Shown: one piece after another, positions 31,403-39,419 of the stretch | Numbering within the stretch: the stretch's first letter is position 1 | Layout: each line of letters begins with the position of its first letter | Source: Corallincola holothuriorum | GTDB taxonomy: Bacteria; Pseudomonadota; Gammaproteobacteria; Enterobacterales; Neiellaceae | Assembly (NCBI RefSeq): GCF_003336225.1 | Contig: NZ_QPID01000002.1 | Location: 372,001-436,000, forward strand | Length of the DNA: 64,000 bases | Direction: 5' to 3' | The notes under the pieces: model-generated | Seen by the model: only the letters and a program-made list of their open reading frames with translations | What the model was told of the DNA's origin: nothing | Databases searched by the model: none | Position numbers and translations under genes: made by a program

Positions 31403-31503
31403 CGACTGGTCGTGGCGCTTTCGGGTTATCTTATTTTCGTATTGGGAAATGGCTGTCCTCATTGATTTTGTTATGCGGCAAAGGCGTAAGCCGATAAGGT
31501 AAA

Positions 31504-31536
31504 ATGAATAGGAAAGGCGTCGCCCTTCCTATTCAT
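31504..31536 (-). terminator. Hairpin downstream of the DJ-1/PfpI gene
   Basis: Two 16-base arms (31504-31519, 31521-31536) complementary except for one position, with almost no loop. On the minus strand it is followed by TTTTACC, so it may be the terminator of the gene ending at 31627. Confidence 0.5.
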
Positions 31537-31626
31537 CACTGACCGACTAAGGCGCGTCGTTCATATCCTTATCATGCTTTCTCCGTCCGTCTTATCATGG
31601 AGTTCAAACGTGTTGTGAGGCGTGAG

Positions 31627-32727
31627 CTAATTCAGCTGTTTCACGGTTTCGGGCAACTCGGTCTTGGGGAATGCACTCATCAGCAGCTTTTTCTCTGATT
31701 TTGCCTGCTCAACATAGCCCTGCTCGAGATAAGCGCTGATTAGCGCGAGAGAGTACTTGGGGTGGGAAAACTGTTTGCCGATCCGAGCCATGATCTCAAG
31801 CTCCACAATCTTTTGCTCTGGCGTGTCAGCAAGCTGGTAAGCATAAAAGCCATACAACGCCATATAGTTCAGGTTGTAGCTTTCCTTTGCGCTGGCCAAA
31901 GCAATGTCGATGATAAAGGCGCCTTCGGTTCTTGCCCGCGAGATCAATTGAAACGTGGCTTCATCTCGATATAGGGTTCTGGTTTTTGGTGTCAGACCCA
32001 GTTTTACCACCAAGGCATCTGCCGCTTTGGCCACAGACATGGGATTTTGTGCTGTGATCAGCTGACCATCTTCGGCCACAAAAGGCAGCATCGGCGCATT
32101 GGACTGGAAGATCGCGCCGCGTGTTTCCAGTTCGGTTTGTAGCATAAATGGAAACTTACCCAGCAACTCGGCGCTGAAGGCGTGTTCCTCTTTCAGGGTG
32201 AAACTGTTTACCCGTTTGCCCTTAACAAAGTACTCGCCACTTGTTTGTTTGATGTTTAACAACGCCGCCGGGCCATGGCATACCGCGGCGATCGGCTTGT
32301 TTTGATGGGCAAATTGCGTCACCAATGTCTGGGTATCTTTGTCAAAAGGCAGGTCGAACATGGCGCCATCTCCACCGATAACCATCAGCCCCTGATACTC
32401 TTGGGTCAGCGCCTGTTTGGCCGATAAGGTATTAGCCAGCTGGCTCAGTGCCGGCGTTTGTTGTTTAAACCGCTGAATGTATTCAAGGTCGTCTTTCTTG
32501 TTGTGAACAGGAACCGCGCCGCCTATAGGGCTGACGATATCCAGCGTGATCCCATTATTTGCCAGTACCAGATAGGTTTGGGCCAGTTCCTCAAGATCGT
32601 AACTGATGTTGCCATCGCTTTCGTTGCCGTATCCAGATATCAGCAATGCAACGCGGGTGTCAGAATATGCCGCAAACGAAACCGTGAATAAAATCAGTGC
32701 TAACAGGGAATAGAAACTTTTTTTCAT
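31627..32727 (-). CDS. Exported DJ-1/PfpI-family protein with C-terminal extension
   Basis: 366 residues. A signal peptide (about 1-22) is followed by a DJ-1/PfpI fold (about 25-255): the nucleophile elbow is A-V-C-H-G-P-A-A-L with Cys150 and His151, with a preceding Glu in YDLEEL. Relatives include Hsp31-like glyoxalase/deglycase and class I amidotransferase-like proteins. Residues about 260-366 form a predicted helical extension that most family members lack. ATG 32727 has GGAGGAG just upstream. It lies 73 bases after the kinase gene on the same strand, so it may share its transcript. The periplasmic location is unusual for this mostly cytosolic family. The reaction cannot be named. Confidence 0.75.
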   Translation of the reverse strand: MKKSFYSLLALILFTVSFAAYSDTRVALLISGYGNESDGNISYDLEELAQTYLVLANNGITLDIVSPIGGAVPVHNKKDDLEYIQRFKQQTPALSQLANTLSAKQALTQEYQGLMVIGGDGAMFDLPFDKDTQTLVTQFAHQNKPIAAVCHGPAALLNIKQTSGEYFVKGKRVNSFTLKEEHAFSAELLGKFPFMLQTELETRGAIFQSNAPMLPFVAEDGQLITAQNPMSVAKAADALVVKLGLTPKTRTLYRDEATFQLISRARTEGAFIIDIALASAKESYNLNYMALYGFYAYQLADTPEQKIVELEIMARIGKQFSHPKYSLALISAYLEQGYVEQAKSEKKLLMSAFPKTELPETVKQLN

Positions 32728-32800
32728 GATGTGCTCCTCCGATATTAGGAGCACTTTAGCGATGCCTTTGTCGTGATTTTGTGAAGAAATCAGCCATAAA

Positions 32801-34105
32801 TTAGGTCGGGTTGAAATGAACGGTCAGTTTGAACGCTGATGTTGTTTCTTTTGATGAAGAGTGTTCAGAGTTTAAGGGGACTGTGGGGGAGGAATGTGTT
32901 TCCATCTGCCAATGGTTGACGGCACAGATACGCTCAATCAGGTTAAGACCCTGACCGATGCCTGTGCTTAGTTGAGCTTTAACTCCTGCTGCTTCAGGTT
33001 GCACCGGGACCGGTGTTGTCGTGTGGTTGATAAAGGAAATCGAGGTTGACGTAAGCCTGATCTCGACGTCGCTTCCAGTGGCGTATTGCACGATATTGGA
33101 GATGATATTGTTGAGCAGGATCTGTGTCAGATTCCGGTTCGCGTGTAGGTGAATTCCTTCTTGCAGCGACAATTGCAGCGAGAGCTTTTGTCCTTTCTCA
33201 GAGTTGTTTAACTCAAAGTGTTCAAGCAGTGTGTTTTCCACTAACTGCGTCATATCTAATTCAGATTTCTGCTTCGATTCGTTTCGAGCCAGCGCTAATA
33301 GTGTGTGAGTTACCTTTTCCAGTTCAAAGATCGCGCGTTGCGCTTGCTGATAGTCGCTTGGTGTTAGCTGCTGTGAGTGACTTCGGCTGTCGAGAAGATT
33401 CTTGAGGATGCTGATCGGCGTTCGTATTTCATGGCTGACATCGCGGGTGAAGTTTATCTCCCGCTGCAGCGCGTCCTGCAGGTTGAAAAAACTGGTTTCG
33501 ACAGCGTTGGCAAGCACCCGTATTTCATTGTCTGGATAGTTGTTGGCGAACGTTGCGCCATTGCTTTCGGTGGGTAAACAGCTTACTTGGTCGGCCAGTT
33601 TTTTTATCGGTCGGGTTAGTCGTCGACCAATCACAAAAGCGATGATGGAGACCAATGCCGCGCCAGCTAGCGCCAGCAGGGCAAGCCAGCCAAGCAGGTT
33701 TGGAAGATACTCTTTGCTGACCTCAAAGTCGTCAACCTTGGCCATTAACACATAATCGATCCCCTCCAGTTGTAACACATGAATATGCACCGTGGAGCCA
33801 TCATTTAAGTCAAATTCAATGCGATCCTGCTTGCGCTTGCGGGCGTCTATTAGCTCTTGCGGCATATCCTGCCAATTGCGATGCAGGGTAACAAAGCCTG
33901 ACCGGGGCTGGGGCAGGGTGCCGCTCTGTTGATAGGACTGCTCAATGAAATCCGCTTCGGCGGCGACCAGTCGGTTAAAAATATTGTCTTCAACCATCCA
34001 GGAATAGAGCAGGATCAGCAGGCTATAAATCAGCGTAATACTAATGGCCACACCTAACACAAGGCAGGTGATGGCGGAGGGTAAGCTTTTATTCATTCGA
34101 GCCAT
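32801..34105 (-). CDS. Sensor histidine kinase (TM-sensor-TM-HAMP)
   Basis: 434 residues. Two membrane helices (about 12-35 and 138-163) bound a short periplasmic sensor; HAMP follows, then a dimerisation box DVSHEIRTP with the phosphorylated His, and an ATP-binding domain with N-box NNIISNIVQYA and a G2-like GIGQGLNLIE. The usual D-x-G-x-G (G1) box is replaced by a segment ISFINHTT with Asn at the expected Asp, and a proline-rich stretch forms the lid. Several sensor kinases share such an Asn, so activity may remain. It starts 6 bases after the response-regulator stop; the pair forms one two-component system. Confidence 0.85.
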   Translation of the reverse strand: MARMNKSLPSAITCLVLGVAISITLIYSLLILLYSWMVEDNIFNRLVAAEADFIEQSYQQSGTLPQPRSGFVTLHRNWQDMPQELIDARKRKQDRIEFDLNDGSTVHIHVLQLEGIDYVLMAKVDDFEVSKEYLPNLLGWLALLALAGAALVSIIAFVIGRRLTRPIKKLADQVSCLPTESNGATFANNYPDNEIRVLANAVETSFFNLQDALQREINFTRDVSHEIRTPISILKNLLDSRSHSQQLTPSDYQQAQRAIFELEKVTHTLLALARNESKQKSELDMTQLVENTLLEHFELNNSEKGQKLSLQLSLQEGIHLHANRNLTQILLNNIISNIVQYATGSDVEIRLTSTSISFINHTTTPVPVQPEAAGVKAQLSTGIGQGLNLIERICAVNHWQMETHSSPTVPLNSEHSSSKETTSAFKLTVHFNPT

Positions 34106-34111
34106 CTCTTA

Positions 34112-34801
34112 CTACTCGCTTGGTAGTGCTAATCTGAAGCCAATGCCATGGAGCGTTTTCAGCATTGGGTAAGAAAAAGGTTTATCCAGCGCATTCCGCA
34201 GGGTGTAAATATGGCTGCGTAGTACATCCGTTTGTGGCGCTTCATCTCCCCAGATCTGCTCGGTCAGTTGTCGTTTGCTGACCGCGTTTGGGTAAGCGTC
34301 TGCTAACAGCTTAAGGATGGTAAAGTCAGTGCTTGAGAGCGAGAGCGGCTGACCCGCTCGCGTCGCTGAGTGCTTATGAAAATTGACCTCAAGCTCACCG
34401 ATGGTCAGCGTGTTTTGCTGATGTAGTTGATGACGTTTTCCCAACGCCAGACAACGAACATACATCTCTTGCAGTGCAAACGGTTTGGTCAGGTAATCGT
34501 CAGCTCCGACACCAAACCCTTGCACTTTTTCATCCAAACTGTCCCTGGCGGTCAGCATCAGCACCGGAATATTGGTACTCAGGTTTTGTTTGATATGGTT
34601 ACAAATGCTGAGGCCATCCATATCGGGCAGCATCAGATCGAGTACCACAATATCGTAACGCTGTGCTGCCAGCAGTTGCAGTGCGGTTTTGCCATCAGCC
34701 GCATAGTCGACCACTAACCCCTTGTCTGCGAGATAGTCGACCAGCTGTATTGCGATATCCTGATTATCTTCGACTACCAGAACGGCATACTTAGGCGTCA
34801 T
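34112..34801 (-). CDS. OmpR-family response regulator
   Basis: 229 residues. Receiver domain (1-118) with acidic pair Glu11-Asp12, phospho-acceptor Asp55 in VVLDLMLPDMDG, Thr in LMLTARD and Lys in YLTKPF; the winged-helix DNA-binding domain (about 130-226) ends with the recognition-helix region YTLRNALDKPF and hairpin HGIGFRLA. Its start overlaps the S41-peptidase gene by 11 bases and the kinase gene begins 6 bases after its stop, so the three form one operon. Targets cannot be read from sequence; its own operon is a natural candidate. Confidence 0.92.
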   Translation of the reverse strand: MTPKYAVLVVEDNQDIAIQLVDYLADKGLVVDYAADGKTALQLLAAQRYDIVVLDLMLPDMDGLSICNHIKQNLSTNIPVLMLTARDSLDEKVQGFGVGADDYLTKPFALQEMYVRCLALGKRHQLHQQNTLTIGELEVNFHKHSATRAGQPLSLSSTDFTILKLLADAYPNAVSKRQLTEQIWGDEAPQTDVLRSHIYTLRNALDKPFSYPMLKTLHGIGFRLALPSE

Positions 34802-36215
34802 TGGCTTGTTTTTCCTCTATCAGAGTTAGCGCGCGTGCAATGCCTGCATCTCTTTGCTTCTTTATATCATCTACTGAGCGGTTAACCACATGATGGGGTT
34901 CGACACTGCGTCGTTCGATGTCGCCACTTGGCCGTATCAGCGTTCGGGTGGTGACATAGGCTCGCAACTTAGAATGGGGCAGGTTAAACAAATTACCCTG
35001 TGCGGTTTGATTGGCAAATCCCCCGGTTTTCTCACCAACCAGAGTAGCAAACTGATGGTCTTTCAGTGTGGTTGCCAACACGATAGCGGCGGAGTAGGTT
35101 ATCGGCCCCACCAGCAGATAGACCTCGCCTTTAAATCGCTGCTCTGTTTCGATAGGCGTTTCCCACTCTTGCCATTGGGTGGTAATGAGTTCACCCACTT
35201 CACCTTTGTAGTTAAACCAGCCCCGGTTATCCCGGTTTAACTTCTCTTGTACTGAAGAAACCAGCCTGAACGGTTTATCCGCCAGATAGCGGCTCAGGTA
35301 GGTGACGGTGTCGGTATTGCCGCCCGGGTTATCTCGAATATCGATGATCAATGAGTGAATTTGATCCCGCTTTATTTCAGCAAATGCACCGTCAATAAAG
35401 TCTTCAAATTTATTTGGTTCGATATCGAAGTGGGCGAGATAGAGTAAACCTACCCCCGCTTGCAGCTGCTTATAGTAGTGTTCGCCCTGTTGCTCGTTGC
35501 TGTCTGCAGAAACTCGCTGCCAGGACTGATCTTTGGTGATGGCAACTTGAGTGATGGCAAGCGAGGCTGGTCTGTTGTCGATCTCAAGTTCGAAGCTGTC
35601 GATAAAGCCGAAAACTGCCCAAAGCGACAGCGCGAACCGCTTGGCAACGACCTGCTCTCGTAACCGGCGAGATTCGCCACCGCTGTATTGCTGCAGCGTG
35701 CTGACAAGGGAGGAGGCAGGCACGCCGTTGATGGTGAGTATCTGGCTGCCAGCCGCCAGCTTCTGCTTCCCGCTTTGATAATCATACTTTAGGTAGATCG
35801 CCCCTTGTTGTGAGATCACCACGTCAAAAGGAAACGGAGTGTGGCCGTCCTCTTTGAGTTGTTTGTATTCCTGATATGGCCAGATTAAGAAAGAGTGGCC
35901 GTCATTTAAATGGTGGTTAAGCCTGCCAGCGATGCGATAAAAATCGGTCCTAAGCAGGGGCTGCGTGATCTCAGCTTTGGCCTCTTTGACTGCAGCCTTA
36001 AGTGAACCCATATCCGCATAAGCATCGAGTTCTGGGTGGCGTTCCAAAACGCCTGTAACAAACGCACCTATGTCCTGATGCATCTGCTCGATGGTCAGCT
36101 TTTTCTCCATCAGGGATGGATCTTCCAATGGCGGCAACAGGTCTAAATGATCTGGATGACAGCCAAACAGCCATAGTGCTGAGAGGAGGGTGAAAAATAG
36201 AGGTTTGTTCATCAT
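34791..36215 (-). CDS. S41-family peptidase, lipoprotein
   Basis: 474 residues. Residues 1-19 are a lipoprotein signal with lipobox ...LWLFGC (Cys19), so it is probably membrane-anchored in the periplasm. The C-terminal half is a tail-specific (Ctp/S41) protease domain: IIDIRDNPGGNTDTV, catalytic Ser in GPITYSAAIVLAT and Lys in GEKTGG. No clear PDZ domain is seen; the segment with ILTINGVPASSL (about 160-175) is PDZ-like. First gene of a unit with an OmpR regulator and histidine kinase, overlapping the regulator by 11 bases. A second ATG at 36212 is equally possible. Confidence 0.82.
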   Translation of the reverse strand: MMNKPLFFTLLSALWLFGCHPDHLDLLPPLEDPSLMEKKLTIEQMHQDIGAFVTGVLERHPELDAYADMGSLKAAVKEAKAEITQPLLRTDFYRIAGRLNHHLNDGHSFLIWPYQEYKQLKEDGHTPFPFDVVISQQGAIYLKYDYQSGKQKLAAGSQILTINGVPASSLVSTLQQYSGGESRRLREQVVAKRFALSLWAVFGFIDSFELEIDNRPASLAITQVAITKDQSWQRVSADSNEQQGEHYYKQLQAGVGLLYLAHFDIEPNKFEDFIDGAFAEIKRDQIHSLIIDIRDNPGGNTDTVTYLSRYLADKPFRLVSSVQEKLNRDNRGWFNYKGEVGELITTQWQEWETPIETEQRFKGEVYLLVGPITYSAAIVLATTLKDHQFATLVGEKTGGFANQTAQGNLFNLPHSKLRAYVTTRTLIRPSGDIERRSVEPHHVVNRSVDDIKKQRDAGIARALTLIEEKQANDA

Positions 36216-36374
36216 CGTGGCCGTATTAGCTAAATATGCCCATAGGCTAACGATATATTTGTGAAGGTTTTGTCGTGGTCAGTTGCAGTAAGGGCACCAC
36301 ATTGTGCCTGAGCATTTTTACACTCAACACCTTGATGATAGGGTATTGAGTTCAAGTAATATGGCCGAAAGCAG

Positions 36375-36605
36375 ATGATGAAAGTCGATAAAAAAAGCCG
36401 ATTGATAGGACAGATATTCAGTGTCGCTTTTGGTATTGCGTTAGCAAAAACCTTGTACGATGGTGGTTTCCACTATCACGCCATTGGGCACGAACATACT
36501 GTGACCGCAGCTAGTGCCCCCATTAAATATTACTTTTCTTTGCTGTGGTACGGTCTGGTTTTTGCGGTTGCTACCTACGTCGGTTTTATTGCCAAATCGA
36601 AATGA
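36375..36605 (+). CDS. Small membrane protein, function unknown
   Basis: 76 residues with two predicted membrane helices (about 11-27 and 53-70) and a short connecting loop with several His (HYHAIGHEH). Two adjacent ATGs (36375, 36378) could start it; no strong Shine-Dalgarno. I do not recognise a family. It precedes the DUF3592-like gene on the same strand by 23 bases, so they may be co-transcribed. Moderate confidence that it is real: the frame is open end to end and the helices are regular. Confidence 0.5.
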   Translation: MMKVDKKSRLIGQIFSVAFGIALAKTLYDGGFHYHAIGHEHTVTAASAPIKYYFSLLWYGLVFAVATYVGFIAKSK

Positions 36606-36628
36606 CTACATCGCGTTGAGGATTCTGT

Positions 36629-37012
36629 GTGGCTTATTACTGCATCATTGTCGGTGGTTTATTGATTGCTTGGGCTGTTGCTTTGTTTACTTGGCGCGTT
36701 CTGTTTTATGTGAGAGGGCAGCGGCTGCAAGGGCTTGTGATTGATAAAGTACTGCGAAATTTTAGCCCTGAAACCCGTGGCGGAAAATCACGGCACCTGA
36801 AGATTGAATACGTGGATCCGCAGCAGGGGAAGAAACTTTATGTATGCGATAACTCGCTGCTTACCGGGCTATACCGAACGGGTGACGGAGTGATGCTGGT
36901 TGTTGCAGGTAATAGAGTGATGCTGGCAAGTTGGCTAAGTGTTGCAACGCCACCGATGGCGCTGCTCTTATTGGGTAGCGTGACGTTTTACATTGGCTGG
37001 TCTGGTTATTGA
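36629..37012 (+). CDS. DUF3592-like membrane protein
   Basis: 127 residues. One N-terminal helix (about 6-26), a soluble segment with V-I-D-K-V-L-R-N and IEYVDPQQGKKLYVCDN, and a C-terminal helix (about 105-125). This layout, with a membrane-flanked small beta domain, resembles DUF3592 proteins, whose function is unknown. GTG 36629 is supported by GAGG at 36618-36621. It follows the 76-residue gene closely on the same strand. Confidence 0.6.
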   Translation: MAYYCIIVGGLLIAWAVALFTWRVLFYVRGQRLQGLVIDKVLRNFSPETRGGKSRHLKIEYVDPQQGKKLYVCDNSLLTGLYRTGDGVMLVVAGNRVMLASWLSVATPPMALLLLGSVTFYIGWSGY

Positions 37013-37073
37013 TAGAGCATTGAAAAAAACTTTGTTCGTTAAACAGCCCTAAACGAATTAGCAGCAGCTTATA

Positions 37074-37970
37074 TCAGCCCCCAGATGCTTTTTTGTCACT
37101 CGCAAATAAGCGATAAGCGAAGCCCATGCCGACGGCATAGGTTGTCTCGTCAATAAACAGCGGGCTGTCTTCGTTTTCTGCGCCTTGATGAAAGCTGACT
37201 CGCCCCCCCAGGAACAGACGCGCACGTTTTTCCATCAGGGTGAATACCAATCCGAAGCCAAAATCTGTGCCCATGTAACCGCCATTTGCATCATAGGCTT
37301 CACGGCCTGGGCGTACATATTTGTCATCGACCTGGTAGAAGTAGTCGGTTAGCTTCTCTGTGCCCCATACCGGGCCGACGGTGCCAACAAATCGTATCTC
37401 TCTGCCAAACAGGTTGTCATGCTCGTAACGTAGTTGCGGCTCAAAGGCATAGCCACGCTGATTCAGATTGGAGAAATCGGTGGAGAACACTGCGCGTGCT
37501 TGCAGCTTAAGATCGAGCTTGCTCTGTTCATCATCGGCTCGGTAAATCTTGTACTTTAGCTCTGGTCCGATCCCGAACAGGTAATCCAGATCCTGCATGC
37601 CCTCGCGAGCATCGTTGTCATCGGAGTCCGCATTAAATGCCCCATCAAGTGACAGATCTAGTTCCCAGCGCTCATCTTCAAATGCCTGTGCCTTGATTAA
37701 CCCATCTTCACCAGCGCGGATCACATCGCCACGATAGATCAGGTAGGGCAATACGATCTGGTTAGTATGGCTTTGACCCGCCGCGGGATAGTCTGGTCCA
37801 TAAATGATTGCGCCTGCCAGACCTATCTCCCAAAGTGGCTGCTGTGTGCTTTCTGTTTGGCATGGACGGCTTGTCACACACTCTACTTCGAGGGACTCAG
37901 CGCTAGCTGGCGTACTAAATATCAACATCAATCCACTGGTCGCTAGCAATCTCTTTTTGCGTGTTAACAT
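37074..37970 (-). CDS. MipA/OmpV-family outer-membrane protein
   Basis: 298 residues. Signal peptide about 1-24 (STPASA-ES). The mature part has the family pattern of alternating amphipathic beta strands, with WEIGLAGAIIYGPDYPAAGQ near the start (the MipA/OmpV signature around GxxYPGS), IVLPYLIYRGD, DLSLDGAFNADSDD and a final aromatic-ended strand. Members are outer-membrane barrels; MipA links lytic transglycosylase and PBP1b in E. coli, others act as immunogenic porin-like proteins. It contains two Cys (C30, C37) near the mature N-terminus. Monocistronic. Confidence 0.85.
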   Translation of the reverse strand: MLTRKKRLLATSGLMLIFSTPASAESLEVECVTSRPCQTESTQQPLWEIGLAGAIIYGPDYPAAGQSHTNQIVLPYLIYRGDVIRAGEDGLIKAQAFEDERWELDLSLDGAFNADSDDNDAREGMQDLDYLFGIGPELKYKIYRADDEQSKLDLKLQARAVFSTDFSNLNQRGYAFEPQLRYEHDNLFGREIRFVGTVGPVWGTEKLTDYFYQVDDKYVRPGREAYDANGGYMGTDFGFGLVFTLMEKRARLFLGGRVSFHQGAENEDSPLFIDETTYAVGMGFAYRLFASDKKASGG

Positions 37971-38111
37971 CTGGCTCTCTCACCTGTTTATCCTTGATTG
38001 TATGGCGCTATCCCAATGTTAGATCAGTGGGCGCTTTAATCTAGACCGGTAGATTGCGCGGATTATTACAATTGATTCACTATGGACAGCAGTGTGCAGA
38101 TACAAAAGAAA

Positions 38112-38133
38112 AACCCAGCCTGGTGGCTGGGTT
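38112..38133 (-). terminator. ribA terminator
   Basis: Perfect 9-bp arms AACCCAGCC/GGCTGGGTT around TGGT; on the minus strand followed by TTTCTTTT. It lies about 47 bases beyond the ribA stop. Confidence 0.85.
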
Positions 38134-38179
38134 GCATGACATAGGTTTATTCAGTAACCGAAAGAATACGCTTTAGCCG

Positions 38180-38776
38180 TTACGAAAATCTGAGTTGGTG
38201 ATTGCCGTGGTTCTTTTTTGCTTTCAGGTAATCTGAGTTACCGGGTTTGAGATGCACCGAGGTGTTAACCATCGTTTCGATCGAGATCCCGGCCGCTTTC
38301 AACTGCTCAGTTTTACGCGGATTATTTGAGAGCAGGCGAATATGGTCGATGCCGAGCGCTTTGAGCATTTCAGCCGCTTCGTTGAATTCGCGCAGATCTT
38401 CGCCGAAACCTAGTTTAACGTTGGCTTCGTAGGTGTTCAGGCCGGTGTCTTGCAGCTCGTAGGCATCCAATTTATTGTAAAGGCCAATACCGCGGCCTTC
38501 TTGTCGCAGGTACAGCAGAATGCCGCCTTCGACATGAATGAGTGAAATTGCTTCGTTTAGCTGTTCGCCGCAGTCACAGCGGGATGAATGAAAGACATCA
38601 CCAGTCAGGCACTCAGAGTGCATTCTCACTAAGGGAATATTGCTATTGGGTTGGGTGCCCTTGAACCGCATAGCGATATGTTCGCATCCTGATTCTAGCC
38701 CATTGAAAGAGATTATCTCTGCTTCTACCTGCGCGGCACCAACTTTTAGTGGCACCGCTTTTCTTACTTCTACCAT
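38180..38776 (-). CDS. ribA: GTP cyclohydrolase II
   Basis: 198 residues (E. coli RibA 196). Opens the GTP ring and releases formate and pyrophosphate, the first committed step to riboflavin. Zinc ligands C-x10-C-x-C ([16 protein letters not shown]), catalytic [10 protein letters not shown] and DTxxAN-like [12 protein letters not shown] are all seen. The ATG is the family start. No other riboflavin gene is adjacent, and no FMN riboswitch is visible in the leader; an inverted repeat (38849-38876) lies about 75-100 bases upstream. Confidence 0.95.
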   Translation of the reverse strand: MVEVRKAVPLKVGAAQVEAEIISFNGLESGCEHIAMRFKGTQPNSNIPLVRMHSECLTGDVFHSSRCDCGEQLNEAISLIHVEGGILLYLRQEGRGIGLYNKLDAYELQDTGLNTYEANVKLGFGEDLREFNEAAEMLKALGIDHIRLLSNNPRKTEQLKAAGISIETMVNTSVHLKPGNSDYLKAKKNHGNHQLRFS

Positions 38777-39419
38777 TTTTAACTCTCTAAACTTGCATCA
38801 CCGTGAATGCGAATTCGGTGCCTGCAAAAGTCATTGAACTGCGACCAGACCCAAGCATATCAAGGATTGCTTGGGTTGAGGGGGAAATTGAACGAAATCT
38901 TAGCTAACGGCAGAAGGTTCATCTGACCGTTGGCTGCCGATGGCGTTAGTTTATTCGTTATTCAATGGGCGAGGGACTTCCTCACACATACCGTGCTCTG
39001 GTCAGGGGGATGGATTATTTTTATTACTTTGACCTGTTGTTGATGGGGATACCCACTAAAGATTCATCCGTAATTCCGGTGACTAAATGCATTCTGATCT
39101 AGTCGTCCTGTCGATCATCCCTGATTTATCTATCTGTTGTTGTTAGACATTCTTCCTGGTCGTTGAGCGTTGGTTTTTTATGCCACAGCCCGACGGTTCT
39201 GGCCTTGGCCTAGGTGGCTAATTAAACACTGTTAAAAACCTATCTTGATTAGTAAACACTTCAATTTTTAACTGTGATTGAGTTCAAAAAAAGTTGGTTA
39301 AAAATTGCGCATTATCGCCGCTGCATATTTCACCTGCTTCGCTACGTTAGTGAGCTGAGTGCCATGTGCGAATGACAAACTAATAACAATTCATACTGAC
39401 TTAATCAAAGGAAAGTGTT
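38777..39419. other. 643-base divergent spacer between ribA and amylase
   Basis: No convincing gene. It contains a 9-bp inverted repeat ACCCAAGCA/TGCTTGGGT (38849-38857, 38868-38876) in the ribA leader, a CRP-like operator with a -10 box (39273-39315) for the amylase, and AT-rich stretches. Two GGGGAT-like motifs (39005-39012 and 39035-39042) recall half of a MalT box but lack the rest of the consensus. Confidence 0.7.
39273..39315 (+). promoter_or_regulatory. CRP-like operator and -10 box of the amylase gene
   Basis: TGTGA-TTGAGT-TCAAA (39273-39288) matches the CRP consensus at nine of ten half-site bases. CATTAT (39310-39315) is a plausible -10; with its end at -7 the start of transcription is 39322 and the operator centre is at -41.5. 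No -35 box is needed at such class II promoters. Carbon-source control is inferred. Confidence 0.5.

Noticed and set aside
29281-31640. Genomic island inserted at tRNA-Leu
   Set aside because: No repeat of the tRNA 3' end is seen downstream, no integrase gene is present, and the next genes are not mobile.
38777-38880. FMN riboswitch in the ribA leader
   Set aside because: None of the FMN riboswitch signature segments is visible; the region has only a short inverted repeat.
39005-39042. GGGGAT-like motifs upstream of the amylase as MalT boxes
   Set aside because: Only half of the MalT consensus is matched and the order and spacing are not those of known MalT sites; the CRP-like site explains more.
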